Made by a program: the position numbers and the translations under genes. Under the pieces are notes generated by a model. That model saw only the letters and a list, made by a program, of their open reading frames with translations. It searched no databases and was not told where the DNA came from. Shown here piece by piece: positions 46,911 to 55,222 of a stretch of DNA of 64,000 nucleotides (position 1 is the stretch's first letter; each line of letters opens with the position of its first letter). The stretch comes from Diplocloster modestus (GTDB lineage Bacteria > Bacillota > Clostridia > Lachnospirales > Lachnospiraceae), in contig NZ_JAHQCX010000004.1 in assembly GCF_019042245.1 (NCBI RefSeq), positions 62,001-126,000 on the forward strand, in the 5' to 3' direction.

Positions 46911-47515
46911 ATTTTTCCCTCCTGTATTTCCACCTGCAGGTCCTTCTGGTTTAGCAGCACGCTGATGTCATCCTCATGAACCATCCGCTGAAAAGCCAGA
47001 AATATCCGCATATCGAAATTTTTTATTTCTTCAATCATCAGTTCCATCGCCGTCTCCAGATCAAAGGCCCTGCGGTAAGGACGGTCCGCCGTCAGCGCCG
47101 CGAACACGTCGCAGATTCTCAAGATCCTGGCGCCGTAGGGAATCTCTTCCCCTTTTAAATGAAAGGGATATCCGGAACCGTCGTAATTTTCATGGTGATG
47201 CAGAATCCACTGCTGGATATGTTCCGGATAGCCGTGGTCCCTGGCGATCTCATACCCCAGCTCCGTGTGCTGATGGATGTATTTCATCTGCTCTACATCC
47301 AGCGCTTCCTCATCTCTGCCATACAGATAAGAGGACAGCTTTATTTTCCCGATGTCATGTATCGTTCCGGCCACAGCCAGATCATAGCACATCGCCTGAT
47401 CTTCCTGAAGCTCCCCAGCCAGTCTCCCCGCCAGACAACTGACACAGATCGCGTGGCTGATACCATCGGACACATCCTGCTGTAAGAAATTCTTTTTTTC
47501 CAGACTCGTCTCCAT
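46907..47515 (-). CDS. HD-GYP-like phosphohydrolase
   Basis: 202 residues. Metal-binding HD pair His53-Asp54 in TIHDIGK, then HHHEN (106-110) and YDGSGYP. The sequence YDGSGYP is close to the GYP motif, so it may break down cyclic di-GMP or a related nucleotide, but there is no sensor domain. It is encoded between hemZ and hisS with 12- and 4-bp contacts, so it is probably co-transcribed. Substrate not known. Confidence 0.88.
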   Translation of the reverse strand: METSLEKKNFLQQDVSDGISHAICVSCLAGRLAGELQEDQAMCYDLAVAGTIHDIGKIKLSSYLYGRDEEALDVEQMKYIHQHTELGYEIARDHGYPEHIQQWILHHHENYDGSGYPFHLKGEEIPYGARILRICDVFAALTADRPYRRAFDLETAMELMIEEIKNFDMRIFLAFQRMVHEDDISVLLNQKDLQVEIQEGKI

Positions 47516-47527
47516 ACGATCCCATCC

Positions 47528-48976
47528 CTATACCCCATCGGCCAAAAGATTCCGCTTACGCTCAAGCATATCCTCAATCCTGCCGATATATGTGGGCACA
47601 TCCTTCACATTCCCGCAACGTTCGATCCGGTTCTGTGAGGGAACAACCAGTTTACTGACGCTTCCCGCTCCCAGAGCCATAATCGTCTGCATCTCTTCCA
47701 TCATAAGTATATTGTAAATTCCGGCTTTGTCAACCTTTGCATAGCCTACATTTTCAAAATTTCCCGCCATATTCTTCTGACGGTACAGATAATAGGGCTC
47801 CATCCCCATGTCCCTGGCGGTACGTGAGGCCAGGTTCATAATCTCCTCCGTATTCTCGATCTTCAGCTCCCTATACTCTTCCCGGAACATATTCAGCCTG
47901 GCCGCCCTCTTAATCGCCAGCGAGTGAACCGTAATATTATCCGGGTCCAGTTCCTTAAGCACTTCCAGCGTATAGGCAACTTCCTCCGCCCCTTCCCCGG
48001 GCAGCCCCATAATAATATCCATATTAATATTATCAAACCCCAGCTCCCTGGCCATATAATAAGCCTCTACGGTCTGCTCCACCGTATGCCTTCGTCCGAT
48101 CACGTCCAGTGTTTTCTGATTCATGGTCTGCGGATTGACGGAAATCCTGCTGATTCCATGGCTCCTGAGCACCTCCAGCTTCTCTCTGCTAATACTGTCA
48201 GGTCTCCCCGCTTCCACCGTAAACTCCAGCAGGTGCTCATAAGAAAACTTCTCCTCCAGCCTGGTAAGCAGCCGGTCCATCTGATCCGGCATCAGCGTCG
48301 TGGGCGTGCCGCCCCCCATATAAATAGAATTCAGCTTCTTCTGCCCGCACATTTCGGCAACTCCGTCAATCTCCCGAAACAGCGCCTGCAAATACTCCTC
48401 TATCCGATTCTCCCATCCGGAAATCGGATATGACGTAAAAGAACAGTAAAGACAAGTACTGGGACAAAAAGGAATGCCCACATACATACTGTATCCTTCC
48501 TCATAATCAATATCCTTCAGAATATGCAGCTCCCGGTTAGCGATCGCTATAGCCAAAGCGGTCTTTTCCCTGCTGACCAGATACTCCTCCCGCATCTTCG
48601 CGGCGATCTCCACATTCCTGTGCCCTTCCATCAGCATAGAAAGTGCGATCTTCGTCGGCCGTATCCCGGTCAGGCTCCCCCAGGGCAGCTCCTTTTTCGT
48701 ATATTCTGCAAGAAGCTGGTACACCGCCCGCTTACATTCATTCTTAGTCTCCATCCGGTCCGCACTGTTTCTTGGAACCGTTACCTCCTTACAGACGCCC
48801 TCTTCCCCATTCAGCCGAATCACGATAGTCCCCGCCAAATACAGAAGCAGAATCTGTATCCTGGCCTCCTCCACAGGCTCCTCTGTCACAACAACCTCTT
48901 CCCCCGGAAAGAACGACTTCACCAGCGGAAATATTTCATTCAAAAACTCCCGGTTACCAAATTGAATCGTAATCAT
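47528..48976 (-). CDS. hemZ: HemZ-type coproporphyrinogen dehydrogenase (radical SAM)
   Basis: 482 residues. The radical-SAM motif is CPSTCLYCSF, with MGGGTPT downstream and a C-terminal HemN-like domain. An N-terminal extension of about 150 residues before the core is typical of HemZ in Firmicutes. HemN relatives oxidise coproporphyrinogen III without oxygen, but HemZ activity is less certain. The start at 48976 follows GGAG. Confidence 0.88.
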   Translation of the reverse strand: MITIQFGNREFLNEIFPLVKSFFPGEEVVVTEEPVEEARIQILLLYLAGTIVIRLNGEEGVCKEVTVPRNSADRMETKNECKRAVYQLLAEYTKKELPWGSLTGIRPTKIALSMLMEGHRNVEIAAKMREEYLVSREKTALAIAIANRELHILKDIDYEEGYSMYVGIPFCPSTCLYCSFTSYPISGWENRIEEYLQALFREIDGVAEMCGQKKLNSIYMGGGTPTTLMPDQMDRLLTRLEEKFSYEHLLEFTVEAGRPDSISREKLEVLRSHGISRISVNPQTMNQKTLDVIGRRHTVEQTVEAYYMARELGFDNINMDIIMGLPGEGAEEVAYTLEVLKELDPDNITVHSLAIKRAARLNMFREEYRELKIENTEEIMNLASRTARDMGMEPYYLYRQKNMAGNFENVGYAKVDKAGIYNILMMEEMQTIMALGAGSVSKLVVPSQNRIERCGNVKDVPTYIGRIEDMLERKRNLLADGV

Positions 48977-49229
48977 TCTTATAACTCCATACATTCTAAA
49001 TTATTCTTAATTCCAATAAACCGGAATAAAAAATGCTTCTTAAACTCCTCTGATTATATCCAACTTCATAAGCAGAAGATCCCGTACATTCCCGGCAATA
49101 TAACAGCAACACAGAGCGCGAAGTCAAAACCATCCCGCCAGCTATCATGCAGGGAGGAGAGGAAAGCGGCGGGGCCTTGGGGGGATGGGCCGCAAATCTC
49201 GTGGGGCCAAATCGCTTGAGGCCGGATCT

Positions 49230-49358
49230 TAGAACGGGTTACGCAGATGGAGGGAGAACCTCGCAGAGCCCGGGACACTGTCCGAGCCGTATTTCGGCGA
49301 GTTTGTCCCGGGCTCTGTTAATAAGAGGTTCTCCCTCCATCGAAGTTAGCCGTTCTTA
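49230..49358. repeat. Giant intergenic hairpin H7 with class-A tip
   Basis: Arms of about 50 bp pair with few mismatches, including a perfect 17-bp block GATGGAGGGAGAACCTC. The tip (49271-49310), read on the minus strand, is GGGACAAACTCGC, a short CCG stem, then GCTCGGACAGTGTCCC, matching H8 almost exactly. It lies just downstream of the metallo-hydrolase gene. The rest of the 48977-49377 gap is GC-rich with weaker inverted repeats and no gene. Confidence 0.88.
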
Positions 49359-49377
49359 GGTCGCAGCCCAGATCCGC

Positions 49378-50010
49378 TTACCGGATCCAGGCGTTATATT
49401 CTCTCTCCCGTCCGATCGTAGTCGGCTCTCCATGTCCCGGATAGACATCCGTCTCATCCGGAAGAGTCATCAGCTTATCCCGCACAGAACGAAGCAGCTC
49501 CGACATGCTCCCTCCCGGAAAATCCGTCCGGCCGATGCTGTCATAAAACAGCGTGTCTCCCGACATCAGCACCTGTTCCTGCGGCAGATAATAACAGCAT
49601 CCCCCGGCTGTATGTCCCGGTGTGAACAGGACCCGGATCTCAAAACCCGCTAACTGTAACTCCTGTTGATCCTTCAGGCATACATCCGCTTTTATCGATG
49701 TTTCACTGCCGAACATAAGAGACAAATTCCTGTCCGCATACAGAAGCGGCTCACTGTCCACCTCGTGTATATAGACCGGAATCTGATAGGCATTCTTTAA
49801 ATATTCCACCCCCAGGATATGATCCCCATGGGCATGGGTCAAAAGGATGGCCTGTGGTTTCAGTTTTTGCTCCTCGATTTTGACTTTCAGCCGCTCTGCG
49901 TCCGCTCCCGGGTCAACGATCACCATCTGCCTGGTATCCTTATGGATCAGAAAATAGCAGTTAGTGGAAAGCATTCCCACCGCATATATTTTAATTTCCA
50001 GTGCTCCCAT
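49378..50010 (-). CDS. Metallo-beta-lactamase-fold hydrolase (glyoxalase-II-like)
   Basis: 210 residues. Zinc motif LTHAHGDHILG, then TPGHTAGGCCYY, SGDTLFYDSIGRTDFPGG and PGHGEPTT give the full set of metal ligands. This group acts on thioesters or small phosphate/lactone substrates and is often named YcbL or glyoxalase II. It follows rel by 37 nt, as in many Firmicutes. The start at 50010 has GAGGAG at 8-nt spacing. Confidence 0.9.
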   Translation of the reverse strand: MGALEIKIYAVGMLSTNCYFLIHKDTRQMVIVDPGADAERLKVKIEEQKLKPQAILLTHAHGDHILGVEYLKNAYQIPVYIHEVDSEPLLYADRNLSLMFGSETSIKADVCLKDQQELQLAGFEIRVLFTPGHTAGGCCYYLPQEQVLMSGDTLFYDSIGRTDFPGGSMSELLRSVRDKLMTLPDETDVYPGHGEPTTIGREREYNAWIR

Positions 50011-50047
50011 TGCCATTACTCCTCTTTCTTTTCACATGGGAACCGGA

Positions 50048-52351
50048 TCAGCCGGTCGTCCGTTCAATATCCATGATTCCCTCTACCTGGCGCAGCTTGT
50101 CGATCACCAGATTCAGCTGCTCCCGCCCGGTAATATTAAATGTGACATTGATCGTAGCCGTTCCCTGCTTGCTGGTCCTTACATTGATCGAAGTCATGTC
50201 AATCTGTTTCTCTGTAAATATCTTGGATACATCCACCAACAGACCCATCCGGTTCCTGCCGAAGATCTTAAGCTCCGCCAGATACAAGCCGTTGCCGGCC
50301 CCTTCATCCGGCTGCTGCCACTCAGCGTCGATCAGCCGTACCCGGTCACTGTCCGGTAAGTTGATCACATTCACACAGTCCGTCCTGTGAATGGACACGC
50401 CCCGGCCTCTGGTGACAAAACCTACGATCTCATCTCCCGGAACCGGGCTGCAGCATTTGGAGAAACGCACGGCCACATCGTGGATTCCCTTTACCACGAT
50501 ACCGCTTTTGGACTTAGCGATACTGATCCGGTTATCCTTGACCTCGGAGACTGTCTCCAGGATCTTTTCATCGGTAATCTCTTTTTTCAGGGTCTTCTGC
50601 CGCTCTTCCTGCAGCCGGTTGACTACCTGCCCTTCCTTTAAGCCGCCATGGCCGATGGCCGCCAGCACGGAATCCCAATTCCGGAAGCCGTATTTGCGCT
50701 GTACCACTTCCTGGAAATCCGGTTTCATAATCTCGCTCTGGTTGATGCTCTTTACTTTACAGTACTGGTTCACCATGTCCTTGCCGCGAGTGATATTTTC
50801 TTCTTTGAACTCGTTTTTAAACCACTGATTGATCTTGTTTTTCGCTTGTGTGCTCTTGACAATGGCCAGCCAATCCCGGCTGGGCCCTTTAGAATTTTGG
50901 GAGGTGAGGATCTCTATCCGGTCGCCGTTCTGGATCTCGTAGTCGATATTGACCAATTTGCCGTTTACCTTGGCGCCGATCATCTTATTTCCCACTGCAC
51001 TGTGAATGCTGTAAGCGAAATCTATCGGCGTGGAACCGGCGGGCAGATTCTGCACATCTCCCGACGGAGTAAAGCAATACACGCTGTCGGAGAACAGATC
51101 CAGATCGCTCTTTAACAGGCTCATGAACTCCCGGTTATCCGACATATCCCGCTGCCATTCCAGAATCTGACGCAGCCAGCTTAATTTTTCTTCTTCCTGG
51201 TCCGCCACACTCTTCTTACCGTCGGAGGACTCTTTATATTTCCAATGGGCAGCGATACCATATTCCGCCGTCCGGTGCATCTCATAAGTCCGGATCTGAA
51301 TCTCAAAGGGCTGACCGGTAGGTCCGATCAGAGTCGTATGAAGGGACTGGTACATGTTTGGCTTCGGCATGGCGATATAGTCTTTGAACCGGCCGGGGAT
51401 CGGTTTATACATTTCATGAATGACACCTAACGCCGCATAACAGTCCTTGACCGTATCCACGATAATCCGCACTGCAAACAGATCGTATATCTGATCCAGG
51501 GTCTTATCCTGGTTTACCATTTTCTTATAGATACTGAAGAAATGTTTGACCCGCCCGGACACATCCGCTCGGATACCGGCCTTGATAATATGGGTCTGCA
51601 CCTCATCCACAATACTCTGGACATATTCTTCCCGGGTACTTTTGCGAAGTGCGATCTTCTCCACCAGATCATAGTACACATCCGGCTGCAGATATTTTAA
51701 AGCCAGATCATCCAGTTCCACCTTCACCTTGGAAATACCCAGCCGCTGTGCGATGGGCGCGTAGATATCCATGGTCTCTCTGGCTTTTTCTTTCTGTTTC
51801 TCCGGCTTCATGTATTGGAGCGTACGCATATTATGCAGACGGTCCGCCAGCTTGATCAGTATGACACGGATATCCTTTGCCATGGCCAGGAACATTTTCC
51901 TCAGATTCTCCGCCTGTACCTCGACCTTATCCGCCTTGTACGACAACTGGCCTAACTTCGTAACCCCGTCCACCAGGAGGGCGACCTCACTGCCGAAACC
52001 AGCTGCTACCTCTTCCACCGTCATGATCGTATCTTCCACCGCGTCATGCAGAAGCCCTGCTACGATCGTCTCTTTATCCAGTTCCAGGTCCGCCAGAATG
52101 ATCGCAACACAAAGAGGGTGAGTTATATACGGCTCACCCGATTTTCTCGCCTGGTCCTTATGTGCTTCCCTGGCTGTTTTATATGCTTTTTCTATTATGG
52201 ATATATCTGTAGACGGGTGATATTTTTTCACACTTGCTATCAATTCGTCATACAGTACATCCGGACTGGTAAATTCAGCCGGCGCTTTTACACAGCTCTC
52301 GATCTCTTTTAGCTTATCTGCCGGTATCTGAAAGTCAGATTTTTCTTCCAT
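50048..52351 (-). CDS. rel: Bifunctional (p)ppGpp synthetase/hydrolase
   Basis: 767 residues in the long RSH architecture: HD hydrolase (LLHDAVEDT about residue 100), synthetase (YQSLHTTLIGPTG and EIQIRTYEMHRTAEYGIAAHWKYK), TGS (TPIDFAYSIHSAVGNKMIGAKVNGKLV) and a C-terminal ACT domain. It controls the stringent response by making and degrading ppGpp. The HD motifs are intact, so hydrolase is expected. It is followed by the metallo-hydrolase gene. The dispersed repeat lies just upstream. Confidence 0.96.
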   Translation of the reverse strand: MEEKSDFQIPADKLKEIESCVKAPAEFTSPDVLYDELIASVKKYHPSTDISIIEKAYKTAREAHKDQARKSGEPYITHPLCVAIILADLELDKETIVAGLLHDAVEDTIMTVEEVAAGFGSEVALLVDGVTKLGQLSYKADKVEVQAENLRKMFLAMAKDIRVILIKLADRLHNMRTLQYMKPEKQKEKARETMDIYAPIAQRLGISKVKVELDDLALKYLQPDVYYDLVEKIALRKSTREEYVQSIVDEVQTHIIKAGIRADVSGRVKHFFSIYKKMVNQDKTLDQIYDLFAVRIIVDTVKDCYAALGVIHEMYKPIPGRFKDYIAMPKPNMYQSLHTTLIGPTGQPFEIQIRTYEMHRTAEYGIAAHWKYKESSDGKKSVADQEEEKLSWLRQILEWQRDMSDNREFMSLLKSDLDLFSDSVYCFTPSGDVQNLPAGSTPIDFAYSIHSAVGNKMIGAKVNGKLVNIDYEIQNGDRIEILTSQNSKGPSRDWLAIVKSTQAKNKINQWFKNEFKEENITRGKDMVNQYCKVKSINQSEIMKPDFQEVVQRKYGFRNWDSVLAAIGHGGLKEGQVVNRLQEERQKTLKKEITDEKILETVSEVKDNRISIAKSKSGIVVKGIHDVAVRFSKCCSPVPGDEIVGFVTRGRGVSIHRTDCVNVINLPDSDRVRLIDAEWQQPDEGAGNGLYLAELKIFGRNRMGLLVDVSKIFTEKQIDMTSINVRTSKQGTATINVTFNITGREQLNLVIDKLRQVEGIMDIERTTG

Positions 52352-52380
52352 TTATGCCCACCACTTTAATCGGTTATCTT

Positions 52381-52446
52381 TTTAGTCGCTTACGTGCGAT
52401 GCATGAAAAATAGTCAGCGAGGCTTTTTCGAGCGCTACTATTTTTT
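52381..52446 (-). repeat. Dispersed intergenic repeat, copy 2 (shorter)
   Basis: Matches the second hairpin part of copy 1 (548-638) and starts TTTAGTCGCTTACGTGCG. It lacks the first hairpin arm. It lies in the rel leader, directly joined to copy 3. Confidence 0.8.
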
Positions 52447-52448
52447 AT

Positions 52449-52540
52449 CGCTATGAGCACTTAGCGGCTGCCTTTTAGTCGCTTACGTGCGATGCATGAA
52501 AAATAGTCAGCGAGGCTTTTTCGAGCGCTACTATTTTTTA
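52449..52540 (-). repeat. Dispersed intergenic repeat, copy 3 (full)
   Basis: A full unit, close to copy 1. The inner hairpin is AGCGGCT/AGTCGCT, one G-U type pair different. The long stem has CGCTA in place of CGCTG, so one pair weakens. It lies 38 bp past the LiaF-like stop at 52579, with copy 2 between it and rel. Confidence 0.85.
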
Positions 52541-52578
52541 TTATAATGAGATTCCTCAAAAAATGCAATCTTTTGTAC

Positions 52579-53457
52579 TTATTTTACATCAACACCGCCA
52601 AATACACACTGAGCGTCAATATAGATGACTGCTCTGGGCGTTCCGTAAGGAGGACTTTTTTTGTTGGAAACCCCGCCGCAGAAGGACTGGTCTTTTACCA
52701 TGACAAGCACGTCATCCGGAGCCAGGATATCGATCCCGCCAAAAATGGAATTCACTTTGATCAGCACATCCTGATCGATGATCGCATTCCGGATATCCAG
52801 ATCCATGCCGCCGAACACGGTATGAAGAACAGCGCCCTGAAACACTTCATTATTATAGCTGATTTTTCTTCCGTTAAATATGGTTGAAAACTGAGGTACT
52901 CCCGCCTCCATATGAGGCTGATAGCTGCCGCTTTTTCCCGTATCCTGGCCTGCATATTCACTCTGGCCGGAATACTCACTCTGGCCGGCATATCCGCTCT
53001 GACCGGTCTGCTGCCCCTGCTGTGCCCCTGCGGAACTCCCTGCCTGACTACTCTTATTGCCCTTCGGTCCTCCCCGATAGCCTCCATGATAACTTTCATC
53101 CTGATAGGTATTTCCCTGATAAGTATTGCCGCGATATTGATTTCGATTACTTCGAACCAGGAAATTAATACCAATTACCACCAAAATCACCGGGAACACC
53201 ATGCCCCACATCACCCGGCTGGGCAATACATTCTGCGACGACAAAAGCAGCAGGATACCGATACACAGACCGATAATATTTCCGGTATTCGGCCGGTTCT
53301 GTATCATGCTGATCACGCAGGGTACAATGATAAACAAGGTCCACCAGCCGTCAAAAAACAGACTGAAACTCCACAGGCCCAGAACATTTCCCGCAAACCC
53401 GACGCCTGCGATGATAAATGCAACGCCCCATAAAATACTTGATAAGCGATATCTCAT
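52579..53457 (-). CDS. LiaF-like membrane protein
   Basis: 292 residues. Four hydrophobic segments occupy the first 100 residues. A Gly/Ser/Gln/Tyr-rich linker with repeats (QSEYSGQSEYAGQ) runs to about 175. The C-terminal LiaF-like domain has two HTVFGGMDLD and SIFGGIDIL repeats. LiaF proteins dampen cell-envelope stress signalling by partner kinases, but no LiaRS pair is nearby. The start follows AAAGGAGG. Its envelope-stress role is inferred from the family. Confidence 0.88.
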   Translation of the reverse strand: MRYRLSSILWGVAFIIAGVGFAGNVLGLWSFSLFFDGWWTLFIIVPCVISMIQNRPNTGNIIGLCIGILLLLSSQNVLPSRVMWGMVFPVILVVIGINFLVRSNRNQYRGNTYQGNTYQDESYHGGYRGGPKGNKSSQAGSSAGAQQGQQTGQSGYAGQSEYSGQSEYAGQDTGKSGSYQPHMEAGVPQFSTIFNGRKISYNNEVFQGAVLHTVFGGMDLDIRNAIIDQDVLIKVNSIFGGIDILAPDDVLVMVKDQSFCGGVSNKKSPPYGTPRAVIYIDAQCVFGGVDVK

Positions 53458-53471
53458 AAGTATATCCTCCT

Positions 53472-53990
53472 TTATTCCATGTTATTAAGTGTATCACACA
53501 ATTCTTTTATATACCATACGAATTGGAATCCATCCTGCTGCCAGCGGTCAAAATACTGAAATCCCAGTTTTTCCGCAAGAGCGATGGAAGCGGTATTCTC
53601 TACCCTTATAAATGCGCTCAGCTCTTCGCAGTCCAGTTCTTCCTGGGCATACCGGATCGCCGCCTCACAGGCCTCAGCTGCGTATCCCTGCCTCCAGTGC
53701 CCGGCATCTATCACATAGCCCAATTCCAGCACACAGCAGTCATCCATCTGACGGGGGGTTAATCCTACCCTGCCGATCAACCTGCCGGTGGAGCGTTCAA
53801 ACACCGCCCACAGTCCAAAGCCATAAAAAGCATATGCGCTCTCTATATAAGCCTTTGTCATCCTGCGCTCTTCCTGCGGATCTTTCTGAAGTCCGGGAAT
53901 ATATCTGGTAACCCGCTCATCACCATAAATCCCGTAAAGCGCATCCACATCATCCAGCGTAATTTCCCGGATCAGCAGACGTTTCGTCAC
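53472..53990 (-). CDS. GNAT-family N-acetyltransferase (RimJ/RimL-like)
   Basis: 172 residues. The acetyl-CoA motif is ELGYVIDAGHWRQGYAAEACEAAIRYA. It resembles the RimL group acting on N-termini or small amines. I use the GTG at 53990, 9 nt after the HAD stop; its ribosome-binding site is weak, so it probably relies on coupling to that gene. The acceptor is unknown. Confidence 0.88.
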   Translation of the reverse strand: MTKRLLIREITLDDVDALYGIYGDERVTRYIPGLQKDPQEERRMTKAYIESAYAFYGFGLWAVFERSTGRLIGRVGLTPRQMDDCCVLELGYVIDAGHWRQGYAAEACEAAIRYAQEELDCEELSAFIRVENTASIALAEKLGFQYFDRWQQDGFQFVWYIKELCDTLNNME

Positions 53991-53999
53991 CGCGATCGT

Positions 54000-54680
54000 T
54001 CATGGTTCCCCGTGCGCCCGTTTCCACACTCTGACCATAAATTTCTCATCAACTTCCTCGAATCCTTCCACCAGGATATCCGCCGCGCTTAAATCCTGAT
54101 CCCCGGAATCCGGGTTGATATAGCCGACACAGGGGATTCCGGCCGCCTTCGCCGCCAGCACCCCATTCTGTGAATCTTCTATTATAATACACTCGTCAGG
54201 GGAGAGTCCCAACTCCTGTGCCGCGTATAAAAACACATCCGGAGCCGGCTTCGGCTTATCCAGCGTATCCGCACTGACCATCCGGTCGAAATATTCCGTA
54301 ACCCCGATCCCGCGGACCGATTCCTCAATCAGATCTTCCACGGAGGAGGAGGCCACAGCCAGCTTTAATCCTGCCTTGTGCAGTTTCCGGATTAATTCCA
54401 CCACGCCTGGTACCGGCGGATAACCTTCTGTCTGAAAAATCTCACTCTGCTTTTTCAGCCCTCTGGCCTGGATCTCCTCCACACTCAGCGTGAGCCCGAA
54501 CAGGTTTATTATTTCTTCCACTACCCGGTACTGGGTGGAGCCCACCGTCTTCTGGTAGGCCTCATAGGTATATTCTTCTTTGCATCCAAGCTCTTCCAAG
54601 ACCTGGCAGTAAGCTTTATAATGAACCGGCTCGCTGTTGATAATCACGCCGTCCATATCAAAGATGACTCCTTTTAGCAT
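54000..54680 (-). CDS. HAD phosphatase, beta-phosphoglucomutase-like group
   Basis: 226 residues. Motif I is FDMDGVIINSE, with a helical cap after it, then ASSS (motif II), a Lys in DKPKPAPDVF (motif III) and EDSQNGVLAAKAAG (motif IV). It could be a phosphatase or a sugar-phosphate mutase. It is co-transcribed with the GNAT gene. Substrate not known. Confidence 0.9.
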   Translation of the reverse strand: MLKGVIFDMDGVIINSEPVHYKAYCQVLEELGCKEEYTYEAYQKTVGSTQYRVVEEIINLFGLTLSVEEIQARGLKKQSEIFQTEGYPPVPGVVELIRKLHKAGLKLAVASSSVEDLIEESVRGIGVTEYFDRMVSADTLDKPKPAPDVFLYAAQELGLSPDECIIIEDSQNGVLAAKAAGIPCVGYINPDSGDQDLSAADILVEGFEEVDEKFMVRVWKRAHGEP

Positions 54681-54744
54681 GCGTTTATGCTCCTAACAAA
54701 TGAATTTACATAGAACATACCATTCCTTTTGACAAATAGCAACA

Positions 54745-55165
54745 TTTTTTTGCAGAGGGAGCGAAGCAGGGCGGGAAGCGGGCAGGCTGGACACGGATTC
54801 TGGACCTGGCGGTGTACGCCTGGGAGAGCTGGCTTTCGGGCATGGGGACGGCTGGGTGTGGGGCGGCTGTATCTCTGTGGATGCGTTCGAGGGGGCTTTG
54901 GATTTCTAATAGGCCAGGATTTTGGCCAGGACAGCCCGGGGCCGGACAAACTCGCATTCGCTCAAACAGTGTCCGGCCCCGGGCTTGGCCAAAATTCTGC
55001 CCTATAAGAAATCCATAAGACCTCTCAATGCATCCACAGAGATACAGCCGCCCCACACCCAGCCGTCCCCATGCCCGAAAGCCAGCTCTCCCAGGCGTAC
55101 ACCGCCAGGTCCAGAATCCGTGTCCAGCCTGCCCGCTTCCCGCCCTGCTTCGCCTGCAAAAAAAA
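54745..55165. repeat. Giant intergenic hairpin H8 with class-A tip
   Basis: Arms run from 54751 and back to 55158, nearly identical over about 180 bp. The tip (54943-54974) is CCGGACAAACTCGC-ATTC-GCTCAAACAGTGTCCGG. A T7 tract precedes and an A8 tract follows, extending the pairing. That is the reverse of a rho-independent terminator in both directions. It fills most of the gap between ilvD and the HAD gene, and no gene is seen there. Confidence 0.9.
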
Positions 55166-55222
55166 TAAAGGGAGGTGATGGCGAATGTAGATTTTTCGAA
55201 ATTGATCTGGTGTTTGCGGACG

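Noticed and set aside
54745..55165. H8 as the ilvD terminator
   Set aside because: The flanking T and A tracts have the wrong polarity for intrinsic termination in both directions.
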